Of a stretch of 64,000 bases of DNA, positions 35,671-43,264 are shown one piece after another. Numbering within the stretch: position 1 is the stretch's first letter; the number at the start of each line of letters is the position of its first letter. The notes beneath the pieces were generated by a model. That model made no database searches and was not told the DNA's origin. It saw nothing but the letters and a program-made list of their open reading frames with translations. Position numbers and translations under genes: made by a program. The stretch is from Streptomyces sp. V3I7 (GTDB lineage Bacteria; Actinomycetota; Actinomycetes; Streptomycetales; Streptomycetaceae). The stretch is from assembly GCF_030817495.1 (NCBI RefSeq), contig NZ_JAUSZK010000001.1, positions 372,001-436,000 on the forward strand. The letters run 5' to 3'.

Positions 35671-36474
35671 TTGAACACCGGTAGCTACTACGAGCGCATC
35701 GACGACCACCGTTTCAAGCCCACCGCGCACGCGGGCGGGGCCTGGGATCCCGACGAGATGCACTTCAGTCCGCTGGGCGGTCTCGTCATGCACGCCGTGG
35801 ACCGCCTTCTGGCGGGTCGTCCGGACGCGGGGATGGTGCCGGCGCGGATCAGTTTCGACATTCTCGGGCGGCTCGCGCTCGACGAGTGCGAGATCCGGGT
35901 GGAGACCGTGCGTCCCGGGCGCACGATCGAACTGGTCGAGGCCGTCGTGCTCGTCGCGGACCGTCCGGTGGTCCGGGCCCGCGTCTGGCTGCTGACCGCG
36001 CTGGACACCGCGGCCGTCGCGGGCGGTGCCGGCGAGCGGCTGCCCGCTCCGGAGACGCTCAAGCCGTGGCCGCTGGGGGACGTGTGGCCCGGGGGCTACA
36101 TCGCCTCGCTCGACGTACGCCCGGTCGGCGAACCCCGGCCCGGCCGCACCACCGCGTGGGTCGCCACGCCGCTCGCCCTGGTGGCGGGCGAGTCCAGCAG
36201 CCCGCTGGCCTCGTACGTCACCCTCATCGACACCGCGAACGGCATCGCCGTACGGGAGTCGCCAGGCGCCTGGATGTTTCCGAACGTCGATCTGACCGTG
36301 CACCTGCACCGGCCGCCCGGGGGCCGCTGGACCGGGCTGGACACCACCGTCACGTTCGGTCCCGCCGGGCACGGTCTGACCAGCTCGGTCCTGCACGACG
36401 AGAACGGCCCGGTCGGGCACGCCCAGCAGATCCTCACCGTACGGCCGCAGCCCGAGGCGGACCTGGACGGCTGA
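35671..36474 (+). CDS. Acyl-CoA thioesterase-like double-hotdog protein
   Basis: This 267-residue protein has two tandem hotdog domains. The first contains AWDPDEMHFSPLGGLVMHAVDRLL and RISFDILGRLALDECEIRVE. The second contains SYVTLIDTANGIAVRESPGAWMFPNVDLTVHLHRPPGG and ends SSVLHDENGPVGHAQQILTVR. This is the TesB/4HBT_3 pattern. The start is TTG at 35671 behind a strong AGGAGAAG; no ATG or GTG in frame fits better. The likely role is hydrolysis of acyl-CoA; chain preference is unknown. It is divergent from the dehydratase. Confidence 0.88.
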   Translation: MNTGSYYERIDDHRFKPTAHAGGAWDPDEMHFSPLGGLVMHAVDRLLAGRPDAGMVPARISFDILGRLALDECEIRVETVRPGRTIELVEAVVLVADRPVVRARVWLLTALDTAAVAGGAGERLPAPETLKPWPLGDVWPGGYIASLDVRPVGEPRPGRTTAWVATPLALVAGESSSPLASYVTLIDTANGIAVRESPGAWMFPNVDLTVHLHRPPGGRWTGLDTTVTFGPAGHGLTSSVLHDENGPVGHAQQILTVRPQPEADLDG

Positions 36475-36564
36475 CGGCGGGTGCCGGGGTCGTCAGCTCT
36501 GGCCGCGCCCCGCCGATGGGCGCAGCCTGGGAGGGGGAGGGTCCCGTCCACGGAGGTGATCGCG

Positions 36565-36819
36565 GTGGAAGCCAAGGAATGGACCGTGCAGATCTACATC
36601 ACCGAGGAGGGCGACGACACGCTCGCGCGTGCCGTGCTGACAGCTTCGGACACGTCGCAGGTCACCGGGCGCGGCACTGCCCGGCGCAATCCGGACGACC
36701 GTCCGATCCCGGTGATCGGCGACGAACTCGCGGCCAGCCGCGCCCTGGAGGACCTGGCGACCCGGCTGCACGACGTGGCCACCGACGACATCGTCCAGAT
36801 GGCCGGGCCCGTCGAGTAG
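36565..36819 (+). CDS. DUF1876 protein (Rv1738-like)
   Basis: This 84-residue protein begins MEAKEWTVQIYITEEGDDTLARAVL and contains GRGTARRNPDDRPIPVIGDELAASRAL, the DUF1876 signature. The mycobacterial member Rv1738 is a dormancy protein whose fold resembles ribosome hibernation factors, so ribosome silencing is a reasonable but unproven role. GTG at 36565 follows GGAGGTGATC. It is the leftmost member of the dormancy-type gene group. Confidence 0.88.
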   Translation: MEAKEWTVQIYITEEGDDTLARAVLTASDTSQVTGRGTARRNPDDRPIPVIGDELAASRALEDLATRLHDVATDDIVQMAGPVE

Positions 36820-36843
36820 GCGACGGTACGGTCCCGGCCGGGA

Positions 36844-37734
36844 TCACTCCGGAGCCAGCTCGGCCGGTGGGACGGGCTGCGGCACGACGGCCACCGGGCA
36901 GGCCGAGCGGTGCAGCAACGAGTGGGCCACCAGGCTCAGTCGGAGCCCCCGGTGCCCTCCCTCGTGCCGCGCCCCGATGATCACGAGGTCAGCGGCGGCC
37001 GAGCGGTGGAGCAGGATCCGGCGGGTCGATCCCTCGGCGGCCGTACGGAGCACCCGTACGCCGGGATGCTCCGCCTCGGCTTCCTCGAGCAGTGCGTCGA
37101 TCTCAGCCAGGGCCTGCTGCTCGTGCGCGGGGGGCGGGTCCCCGGCCGCAGCGTGGTCGTCGGCGCTCGCGCGGTGCCAGACGCGGACGACGTCGAGGGC
37201 GCACCTGCGCGCCTTGGCCTCGCGGAACGCGAACCGTACGGCCGCACGGGCGGTGGTGGGGTCACCGGCGCCGAGCAGGATGCGCCCGTGGGAGCCGGCC
37301 ACCCCGGCGCGGTCGCCGCGTACGACGATCACCGGGCAGTGCGCGCGGGCGGCGACGGCCAGGTCGACGGAGCCGAGGAAAATCCCCTTGAACACCCCGC
37401 GGCCGCGCGATCCGGTCACCACGGCGAAGGCGTGGTGACCCTCGCGTACGAGGGCGTCCGCGGCCTCCTCGGGGGCGATGTCCACCGTGACCTTCACGTC
37501 CGGGTCGGCGCGGGCCGCGCGCTCGGCGGCCGCGTCCACGATCCGCGCCGTCCTGACCCGCTCGGCCTCGCCCGCCTGGCCGTTGGAGGGCGCGCCGCCC
37601 TCGTAGCGCTCCCAGAGGGAGGCGTGCACCAGCCGCAGCGGCAGCCGGTGCCGGGCGGCCTCGCCCACCGCCCAGTCGACCGCGAGCAGGCTCGGGTCCG
37701 TTCCGTCGACGCCCACGACCAGGGGAGGTGTCAT
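36844..37734 (-). CDS. Tandem universal stress protein (UspA x2)
   Basis: This 296-residue protein has two Usp domains (about 3-145 and 155-290). The first keeps the ATP-binding G-2x-G-9x-GS motif (GSRGRGVFKGIFLGSV). In the second the corresponding loop (IIGARHEGGHRGLRLSL) is degenerate, so probably only one site binds ATP. The layout matches Rv2623 and other tandem Usps. GGGAGCGGAG lies directly before the ATG. Confidence 0.92.
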   Translation of the reverse strand: MTPPLVVGVDGTDPSLLAVDWAVGEAARHRLPLRLVHASLWERYEGGAPSNGQAGEAERVRTARIVDAAAERAARADPDVKVTVDIAPEEAADALVREGHHAFAVVTGSRGRGVFKGIFLGSVDLAVAARAHCPVIVVRGDRAGVAGSHGRILLGAGDPTTARAAVRFAFREAKARRCALDVVRVWHRASADDHAAAGDPPPAHEQQALAEIDALLEEAEAEHPGVRVLRTAAEGSTRRILLHRSAAADLVIIGARHEGGHRGLRLSLVAHSLLHRSACPVAVVPQPVPPAELAPE

Positions 37735-37796
37735 CTCCGCTCCCGTCGTGTCGCCGTGCGGTCCGTCCGGGCCTCCCTCGGCCGCCGGACCCCGGC

Positions 37797-38408
37797 TCAC
37801 CCCCGCCCGCCGCTCAGGTTGCGCCACTGCGGCTCCACCCGCTTCCACTCCGCGTCCCACTCGGCCAGCCGGCGCCGGAAGAGGCACCCGCGGACCAGCC
37901 GGCCGCCGGTCCACACCATCGCGCCGGTGATCGGTGCCACGAGCACGCCGGTCAGCGCCGCCTGCACCGCCGACTCGGTCTCGGTCAGGGGCCGGGGCAC
38001 CATCCGGTCCGCACGGTCCGTCCACACCGTGACGCGGCTGCCGGCCCGGGCCCCGGCGTCGACCTCGGCGCGGCCGGTGTGGACGGTGCCGTCCGCGGAC
38101 CGCCAGCGGACCGTCTCCCAGGCCCGTCCGTCGTCGTAACCCGTCGTCGAGGACGGGGCTTTGGCGTCGCCGGTCAGCACGGCGGAGACGGTGTGCACCT
38201 GCGCGCGCCGGACGGTGAGCGTGTGGTCGACGTTCAGGGCCGCCGTCACGCCCGCGAGCGCTCCGCCGAGCACGGCGAGGACCCATGCGGCGAGCAGGAC
38301 CCAGGCCTCGACGACATCGCCGGTGCGCCGCAGCGGGTTGGTCCGCCAGCGCCACAGCCGCGCCCGGATCTCCTCGGTTCGACGTGTCCTCGTCGTCCTC
38401 GTCGTCAT
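37797..38408 (-). CDS. Rv1733c-like two-helix membrane protein
   Basis: This 203-residue protein has a basic N-terminus (RLWRWRTNPLRRTGDVVEAW), helix 1 (VLLAAWVLAVLGGALAGVTAA) and an extracytoplasmic domain of about 90 residues. Helix 2 (AALTGVLVAPITGAMVWTGG) and a cytoplasmic tail (RLAEWDAEWKRVEPQW) follow. It is a paralogue of the protein at 14248-14880. The start codon follows a CGT/CTC-type repeat encoding TTRTTRTRR. The function is unknown; the family is part of the mycobacterial dormancy regulon. Confidence 0.88.
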   Translation of the reverse strand: MTTRTTRTRRTEEIRARLWRWRTNPLRRTGDVVEAWVLLAAWVLAVLGGALAGVTAALNVDHTLTVRRAQVHTVSAVLTGDAKAPSSTTGYDDGRAWETVRWRSADGTVHTGRAEVDAGARAGSRVTVWTDRADRMVPRPLTETESAVQAALTGVLVAPITGAMVWTGGRLVRGCLFRRRLAEWDAEWKRVEPQWRNLSGGRG

Positions 38409-38486
38409 CGTTCGACGCCTCCTCGGCCGCTCCCCGCTCGCCGCCGTACCCCTCTACGCGCTCGTGTCACCTCGTACGCGCTCGTG

Positions 38487-39155
38487 TCACCTCGTGTGTG
38501 CCGGTTCCTCCGGAAGGTCGGGGTCGAGGTCGGGGACGCGGGGCGGCCCCAGGAGCGCGCAGTCGACGTCGACCACGCCCTCGACCGATCGCGTCATACG
38601 GGTCGCGACGGGAACGACATCGGTGTCGCGGACGCGGCCGCTCAGTGTCACCACCCCGTCCCGTACGTCGACCTCGATCTGTGCGGGGGTGTCCGCGAAC
38701 AGCCGCTCGACGACCTCGCGGCGCACCTCCTCGGCGATGTCCGCGTCGTCCCGCAGGAACACCTTGAGCAGGTCGGAGCGGCTGACGATGCCCTCCAGTT
38801 CGCCGTCGGGGCCGACCACGGGCAGCCGCTTCACGCCGCTGCGGGCCATGACGCGCGCCGCCTGGGCGACGGTGGCGCCGGGGTGCACGGTGACGGGCGG
38901 GGCGGTCATGAGTTCCCCGGCGGTCACCGCTCTCGCCTTGTCCGGGGCAAAGGCCGCGTCGCGGTACTCCTCCTTGCGCAGCAGGTCCGCCTCGGAGACG
39001 ACGCCGACGACCCTGCCGTCGTGGTCCAGCACCGGCAGGGCGCTGACCCGCCGGCGCCGCATGGTCCGCACGATGTCCTTGAACGCCGCACCGGTGCGCA
39101 GGGCGATGACACGGCGCGTCATCACGTCGTTCACCACGTACGGAGTGCCGTCCAT
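38487..39155 (-). CDS. CBS-pair plus BON domain protein
   Basis: This 222-residue protein has CBS 1 (about 8-65, VMTRRVIALRTGAAFKDIVRTM), CBS 2 (about 80-135, LMTAPPVTVHPGATVAQAARVM) and a C-terminal BON domain (about 150-215, IEVDVRDGVVTLSGRVRDTDVV). CBS pairs bind adenine nucleotides; BON domains bind phospholipid. It corresponds to HRP1-like (Rv2626c) dormancy proteins with an added BON. ATG at 39155 has GGGAGG 6 nt upstream. Confidence 0.9.
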   Translation of the reverse strand: MDGTPYVVNDVMTRRVIALRTGAAFKDIVRTMRRRRVSALPVLDHDGRVVGVVSEADLLRKEEYRDAAFAPDKARAVTAGELMTAPPVTVHPGATVAQAARVMARSGVKRLPVVGPDGELEGIVSRSDLLKVFLRDDADIAEEVRREVVERLFADTPAQIEVDVRDGVVTLSGRVRDTDVVPVATRMTRSVEGVVDVDCALLGPPRVPDLDPDLPEEPAHTR

Positions 39156-39388
39156 GGCGTCCTCCCGACTGCTCGGCACCGTCCCGCGACGCCTTCGGGC
39201 CGCGCCGGGGACATCGCGCGGACTCACCCGGCCCTGCCAATTGCCACGGTAATAGCCCTGGGCGCGATGCGCCTGGCCCTGCCGAGTCGCCGGGGGCGCG
39301 GTGCAATGGAAGGGGCGGGGTAGGCGGAGTACGCGGGGGCATCCGGGGGTGGGGCGCAGGTATCGGCCGCAGGCCCAGGAGGTACCGC

Positions 39389-40693
39389 ATGCGATTCGAC
39401 AACCGTACGGACGCCGGGCGCCGCCTGGCCGGGCACCTGGAGCAGCTGCGGGGCGAGGACGTCGTGGTGCTCGGGCTGCCGCGCGGCGGTGTGCCCGTGG
39501 CGTACGAGGTGGCCCGGGCGCTGGACGCGCCGCTGGACGTGCTCGTGGTGCGCAAGCTGGGCGTGCCGTGGCAGCCCGAGCTGGGGTTCGGCGCGATCGG
39601 CGAGCAGGGTGTCCGGGTGCTCAACGAGGACGTGATCCGGGACGCCGGGCTGGTCCCCGCCCAGCTGGCGCCCGTCGAGGAGGCCGAACGGGCCGAGCTG
39701 GAGCGGCGGGTGGGCCGCTACCGGGCCGGCCGCGACTGCATGTCGCTGGCCGGGCGGACGGCGGTGATCGTGGACGACGGGATCGCGACCGGCGCCACGG
39801 CCGAGGCCGCCTGCAGGGTCGTACGGGACCAGGGCGCGGCGCGCGTCGTGCTCGCGGTGCCGGTCGCGCCGGAGAGGACGCTCCCGCACCTGCGGGAGGT
39901 GGCCGACCAGGTCGTGTGCCTCCAGAGCCCGCGCTATCTCGGCTCGGTCGGTTCCTGGTACCAGGACTTCGAGCAGACCGGCGACGACGAGGTGGCCGCC
40001 CTGCTCGCGCACAGCGCGCGTCCCGCCCAGGCCCCACCGCCCCCGCCGAACCGCGAGGTCGAGGTCCCGGCCGGGCGGGCGCGCCTGGCGGCGCGGTTCG
40101 TGCTGCCCGAGGGCGCGCGGGGCGTGGTGGCGTTCGCGCACGGCAGCGGGAGCAGCCGCAACAGCCCGCGCAACCGGTACGTGGCCACCGTCCTGAACCG
40201 GGCCGGGCTCGGCACGCTGCTGCTCGATCTGCTCACCCAGGACGAGGAGGGCGACCGGTACAACGTCTTCGACATCTCCCTGCTGGCCGAGCGCCTGCGG
40301 GACGCGTCCGCGTGGCTGCGCCGTGAAACCGCGCTGCCCGTCGGCTACTTCGGTGCGAGTACCGGCGCGGGCGCGGCTCTGGAGGCGGCCGCCGACGATC
40401 CGGGCATCGCCGCGGTCGTCTCGCGCGGCGGCCGGCCCGACCTCGCCTCCCCCGCAGCGCTGGCCCGGGTCCAGGCCCCGACGCTGCTGATCGTCGGCAG
40501 CAGCGACACCCGGGTGCTGAGCCTCAACCAGCTCGCCGCCGACCAGATGCGCTGCGAGCACCGGATCGCGGTGGTGCCCGGCGCCGGGCACCTGTTCGAA
40601 GAGCCCGGCACCCTGGCCGAGGTCGCCGTGCTGGCCCGCGACTGGTTCACCGAGCACCTCGGACTCCCGGACACCGGGCCGCCGCCGGCCTGA
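39389..40693 (+). CDS. Phosphoribosyltransferase-dienelactone hydrolase fusion
   Basis: This 434-residue protein has two domains. An N-terminal type I PRTase (about 1-210) carries the PRPP loop VIVDDGIATGATAEAA. A C-terminal alpha/beta hydrolase (about 220-425) has nucleophile GASTGAG, acid in GSSDTRVL and His in PGAGHLFEE. A Pro-rich linker (QAPPPPPNRE) separates them. The same fusion occurs in the mycobacterial dormancy-associated Rv0571c family. The real substrate is unknown. It is divergent from the CBS-BON gene. Confidence 0.9.
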   Translation: MRFDNRTDAGRRLAGHLEQLRGEDVVVLGLPRGGVPVAYEVARALDAPLDVLVVRKLGVPWQPELGFGAIGEQGVRVLNEDVIRDAGLVPAQLAPVEEAERAELERRVGRYRAGRDCMSLAGRTAVIVDDGIATGATAEAACRVVRDQGAARVVLAVPVAPERTLPHLREVADQVVCLQSPRYLGSVGSWYQDFEQTGDDEVAALLAHSARPAQAPPPPPNREVEVPAGRARLAARFVLPEGARGVVAFAHGSGSSRNSPRNRYVATVLNRAGLGTLLLDLLTQDEEGDRYNVFDISLLAERLRDASAWLRRETALPVGYFGASTGAGAALEAAADDPGIAAVVSRGGRPDLASPAALARVQAPTLLIVGSSDTRVLSLNQLAADQMRCEHRIAVVPGAGHLFEEPGTLAEVAVLARDWFTEHLGLPDTGPPPA

Positions 40694-40817
40694 GCCGGGC
40701 AGCGGCCGGGCGGGGCATGTCCGTTCGGCGGAGCGGCGCGCGACGATGGAGCTGGGGGAATCGGCAGCGGGCGGCTTCCCTCGGGTCCGGGAGGAGCCGG
40801 AGGGCGAGGCGAGTGCG

Positions 40818-41969
40818 ATGGACGAGTCGCTGTCACTCGGCCGGATCGCCGGCGTACGCGTCGGCCTGCACTGGAGCGTGCTGGTCATCGTGGCGCTGGT
40901 CGCGGTCCTCCTGGCGCGCGGCCGCTTCCCGAGCGCCCACCCCGGCTACTCCCCCGCCCTGTACTGGGTGGTCGCGCTGCTCACCTCGGTGGTCTTCCTC
41001 GCCTCGCTGCTGGTGCACGAGCTGGCGCACGCGGTGGTGGCCCGGCGCAACGGCGTCCAGGTCGACGGGATCACGCTGTGGATGCTCGGCGGCGCGGCCC
41101 GGCTGCGCGGCGAGGCGCCGACGCCGGGCGCGGAGCTGCGGATCGCTGGCGTGGGGCCGCTCACCAGCGCGCTGGCCGGGGGTGTGCTGGTCGGGCTGAC
41201 GTGGGGGCTGGAGGTGCTGCACGCGCCGGGGCTGGTGGTGGAGGCGGTGGCGTGGCTGGCCGCGATCAACCTCGTGCTGGCCGTGTTCAACGCGCTGCCC
41301 GCCGCTCCGCTGGACGGCGGCCGGATCCTGCGGGCGTTCTTGTGGCACCGCACCGGCGACCGTCTGCGGGCGACCCGGGGCGCGTCGGCGGCGGGCCGGG
41401 TGCTGGGCTGGCTCATGGTGCTGACCGGCCTGGCCGCGGTGCTGTTCGCCCGCGACCTCTCGGGGCTGTGGGGTGCCCTGATCGGCTGGTTCCTCATCAC
41501 GACGGCGGGCGCCGAGGCCCGGCACGCCGAGCTGCACAGCGCCCTGGACGGCGTGTCCGTCGGCCGGGTCATGACGCCCGACCCGGTCACCGTGCCGTAC
41601 GCCACGACCATCGACGCCTTCCTGGCCGAGGGCCCCTTCGGGCCCTACCGGCACTCGGCCTTCCCCGTACTGGCGCCGGACGGCACGGTGGCCGGGCTGA
41701 TCACCATGGACCAGGTCAACCGGACGTCGCCGAAGATGCGTTACCGCACGACGGTCGGTGACGAGATGAGGCCGCTGTCCGACGTGGTGACGGCCGCGCC
41801 CGGCGATCCGGTCGTGGACCTCGTGCCACGTCTGCACACGAGTCCGGTCCGCACGGCGCTGGTCGTGGAGGGCGACGACGTCGTCGGCATCGTCACCCTC
41901 AACGACGTCAACCGCGCGCTGACCTGGCCGACCGCCGCTCGCCGCAAGCAGCCCGAGCCGCCTTCATGA
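40818..41969 (+). CDS. Rip3-like site-2 (M50) intramembrane metalloprotease with CBS domains
   Basis: This 383-residue protein has about six helices with zinc motif HELAH (SLLVHELAHAVVARR). The second M50 motif is ALPAAPLDGGRILRAFLW. A C-terminal CBS pair follows (VGRVMTPDPVTVPYATTIDAFL, then EMRPLSDVVTAAPGDPVV). M50B-CBS proteases cleave membrane proteins, often anti-sigma factors, under nucleotide control. It corresponds to Rv2625c of the mycobacterial dormancy regulon. The stop overlaps the convergent UspA gene by 6 bp. Confidence 0.92.
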   Translation: MDESLSLGRIAGVRVGLHWSVLVIVALVAVLLARGRFPSAHPGYSPALYWVVALLTSVVFLASLLVHELAHAVVARRNGVQVDGITLWMLGGAARLRGEAPTPGAELRIAGVGPLTSALAGGVLVGLTWGLEVLHAPGLVVEAVAWLAAINLVLAVFNALPAAPLDGGRILRAFLWHRTGDRLRATRGASAAGRVLGWLMVLTGLAAVLFARDLSGLWGALIGWFLITTAGAEARHAELHSALDGVSVGRVMTPDPVTVPYATTIDAFLAEGPFGPYRHSAFPVLAPDGTVAGLITMDQVNRTSPKMRYRTTVGDEMRPLSDVVTAAPGDPVVDLVPRLHTSPVRTALVVEGDDVVGIVTLNDVNRALTWPTAARRKQPEPPS

Positions 41970-42413
41970 CATCGCCTGCTCGGCGCGCACGATCACCACG
42001 GGGCACTTGGCGTGCTGCGCCACGTGCTGGCTGACCGACCCGAGCAGTGCCCGTGCGAACCCGCCCCGGCCGTGGCTGCCGACGACCAGGACCTCGGCTT
42101 CTTCACTCGCCCTGAGCAGCACGTCGACGGGGTGGCCGCGTACCAGCAACGCCCGGACGGGGGCGGCCGATTCGGGGCCCAGCGTCTGCGCGAGCTCCTC
42201 GGTCAGCCACGCCCGGGCGTTCTCCTCGTCGAGATCGGCGTCGACCGCCGGGGCCGACCAGCTCTCCTGACCGGGCACCTCCCACACGGCGACCGCGTCC
42301 ACCTCGGCGCCGACGAGACCGGCGTACCGTTCCGCCCAGCGCAGCGCCGCCTGCGAGGACGGCGATCCGTCGACGCCGACCACGACCCGCGGGCCCAAGA
42401 CTTCCCCGTCCAT
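41964..42413 (-). CDS. Universal stress protein UspA family (single domain)
   Basis: This 149-residue protein has the first strand VVVGVDGSPSSQAALRWA and an intact ATP-binding motif GSHGRGGFARALLGSVSQH near 120. It should bind ATP and dimerise. GGAGAGG precedes the ATG at 42413. It ends the dormancy-type group and is convergent with the M50 protease gene. Confidence 0.93.
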   Translation of the reverse strand: MDGEVLGPRVVVGVDGSPSSQAALRWAERYAGLVGAEVDAVAVWEVPGQESWSAPAVDADLDEENARAWLTEELAQTLGPESAAPVRALLVRGHPVDVLLRASEEAEVLVVGSHGRGGFARALLGSVSQHVAQHAKCPVVIVRAEQAMS

Positions 42414-42609
42414 GCGTCCACCTCTCCTACGGCTCTCCCCCTCCACGCTGCGCGACGCGGCGCCGCCCCGCCACGGCAGCGTCCGGGAGCGGGGCATACG
42501 GGTGGCGAGGGCGGCGGCGGACGGGGGGCGGACGGCGGACCGGGTGGCGAGGGCGGAGGCAGACCGGGTGGCGGCGGCTACGGGCCGAGGTGGCCGACGA
42601 CGCCGGGGA

Positions 42610-43158
42610 TCAGCCGCGTACGAGCAGGATCACGACGGCGAACACCACGGCGAGCGCGGTGGCGGTGATGCCGTACGCGAGGCGGTGCGCCCGCAGGCCG
42701 GGCAGGAAGCGGTCGGCGGCGATCCTGCCGGGGCCGGTGAGGGTGAGACCGAGCGCGCCGGCGGTCAGCAGGAGTTCGTACTCGATGCCCTTGGGGGCGA
42801 CGAAGCCGCCGCCCCAGCGCACGGCCAGCACGTTGATCATGGTGCCGACGAGTGCGGCGCCGGCGAGCGGCGTGAGCAGGCCGAGGGCGAGGCCGAGTCC
42901 GCCGAGGGTCTCGGTGAGCCCGGCGACGACCGCCATCGCCTTGCCCGCGGGATAGCCGCTCATGGTGAAGAACTGGCCGGTGCCCGCGATGCCGCCGCCG
43001 CCGAACCAGCCGAACAGCTTCTGCGTGCCGTGCACGGCCATGGTCAGGCCGAGGACGACGCGCAGGATCAGCAGCCCGGCGTCGTAGGCGCGCAGGGAGG
43101 GGCCCGCGGCGGCGTCGGTGGCGGAGGTGCGGACGGGACTGAGCGTGGAGGTGGTCAT
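42610..43158 (-). CDS. DoxX-family membrane protein
   Basis: This 182-residue, four-helix protein has DoxX signature HGTQKLFGWFGGGG and PAGKAMAVVAGLTETLGGLGLALG. DoxX proteins are quinone/thiol-redox-linked membrane proteins of uncertain chemistry. ATG at 43158 is preferred over 43182, which lacks a ribosome site. An AT-rich imperfect inverted repeat lies just upstream (43197-43231). Confidence 0.88.
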   Translation of the reverse strand: MTTSTLSPVRTSATDAAAGPSLRAYDAGLLILRVVLGLTMAVHGTQKLFGWFGGGGIAGTGQFFTMSGYPAGKAMAVVAGLTETLGGLGLALGLLTPLAGAALVGTMINVLAVRWGGGFVAPKGIEYELLLTAGALGLTLTGPGRIAADRFLPGLRAHRLAYGITATALAVVFAVVILLVRG

Positions 43159-43196
43159 GTGGGGCGCCCTTCCGGGAGGCATTAGGTTTAATTTTC

Positions 43197-43231
43197 AACT
43201 TCACGCCGAGCGTACTCGACGCGTGAAAGTT
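43197..43231. promoter_or_regulatory. AT-rich imperfect inverted repeat upstream of doxX
   Basis: AACTTCACGC (43197-43206) mirrors GCGTGAAAGTT (43221-43231) with one extra A. It is followed on the minus strand by the AT-rich GAAAATTAAACC. It lies between the molybdenum-hydroxylase stop and doxX and could be a promoter/operator or a terminator. Confidence 0.5.
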
Positions 43232-43264
43232 CAATCAAATGTGCCTGGCAGGTGCCACGGCGGT

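Noticed and set aside
36475..42413. A DosR-type palindrome shared by the dormancy-like genes
   Set aside because: I looked for a GGGAC-N-GTCCC-like motif in the intergenic gaps and did not find a consistent one by eye. A motif-discovery run over the five promoters is needed.
42480..42600. GGTGGCGAGGGCGG-type near-repeats downstream of the DoxX gene
   Set aside because: Short, imperfect GC-rich repetition typical of intergenic Streptomyces DNA, with no symmetry or coding support.
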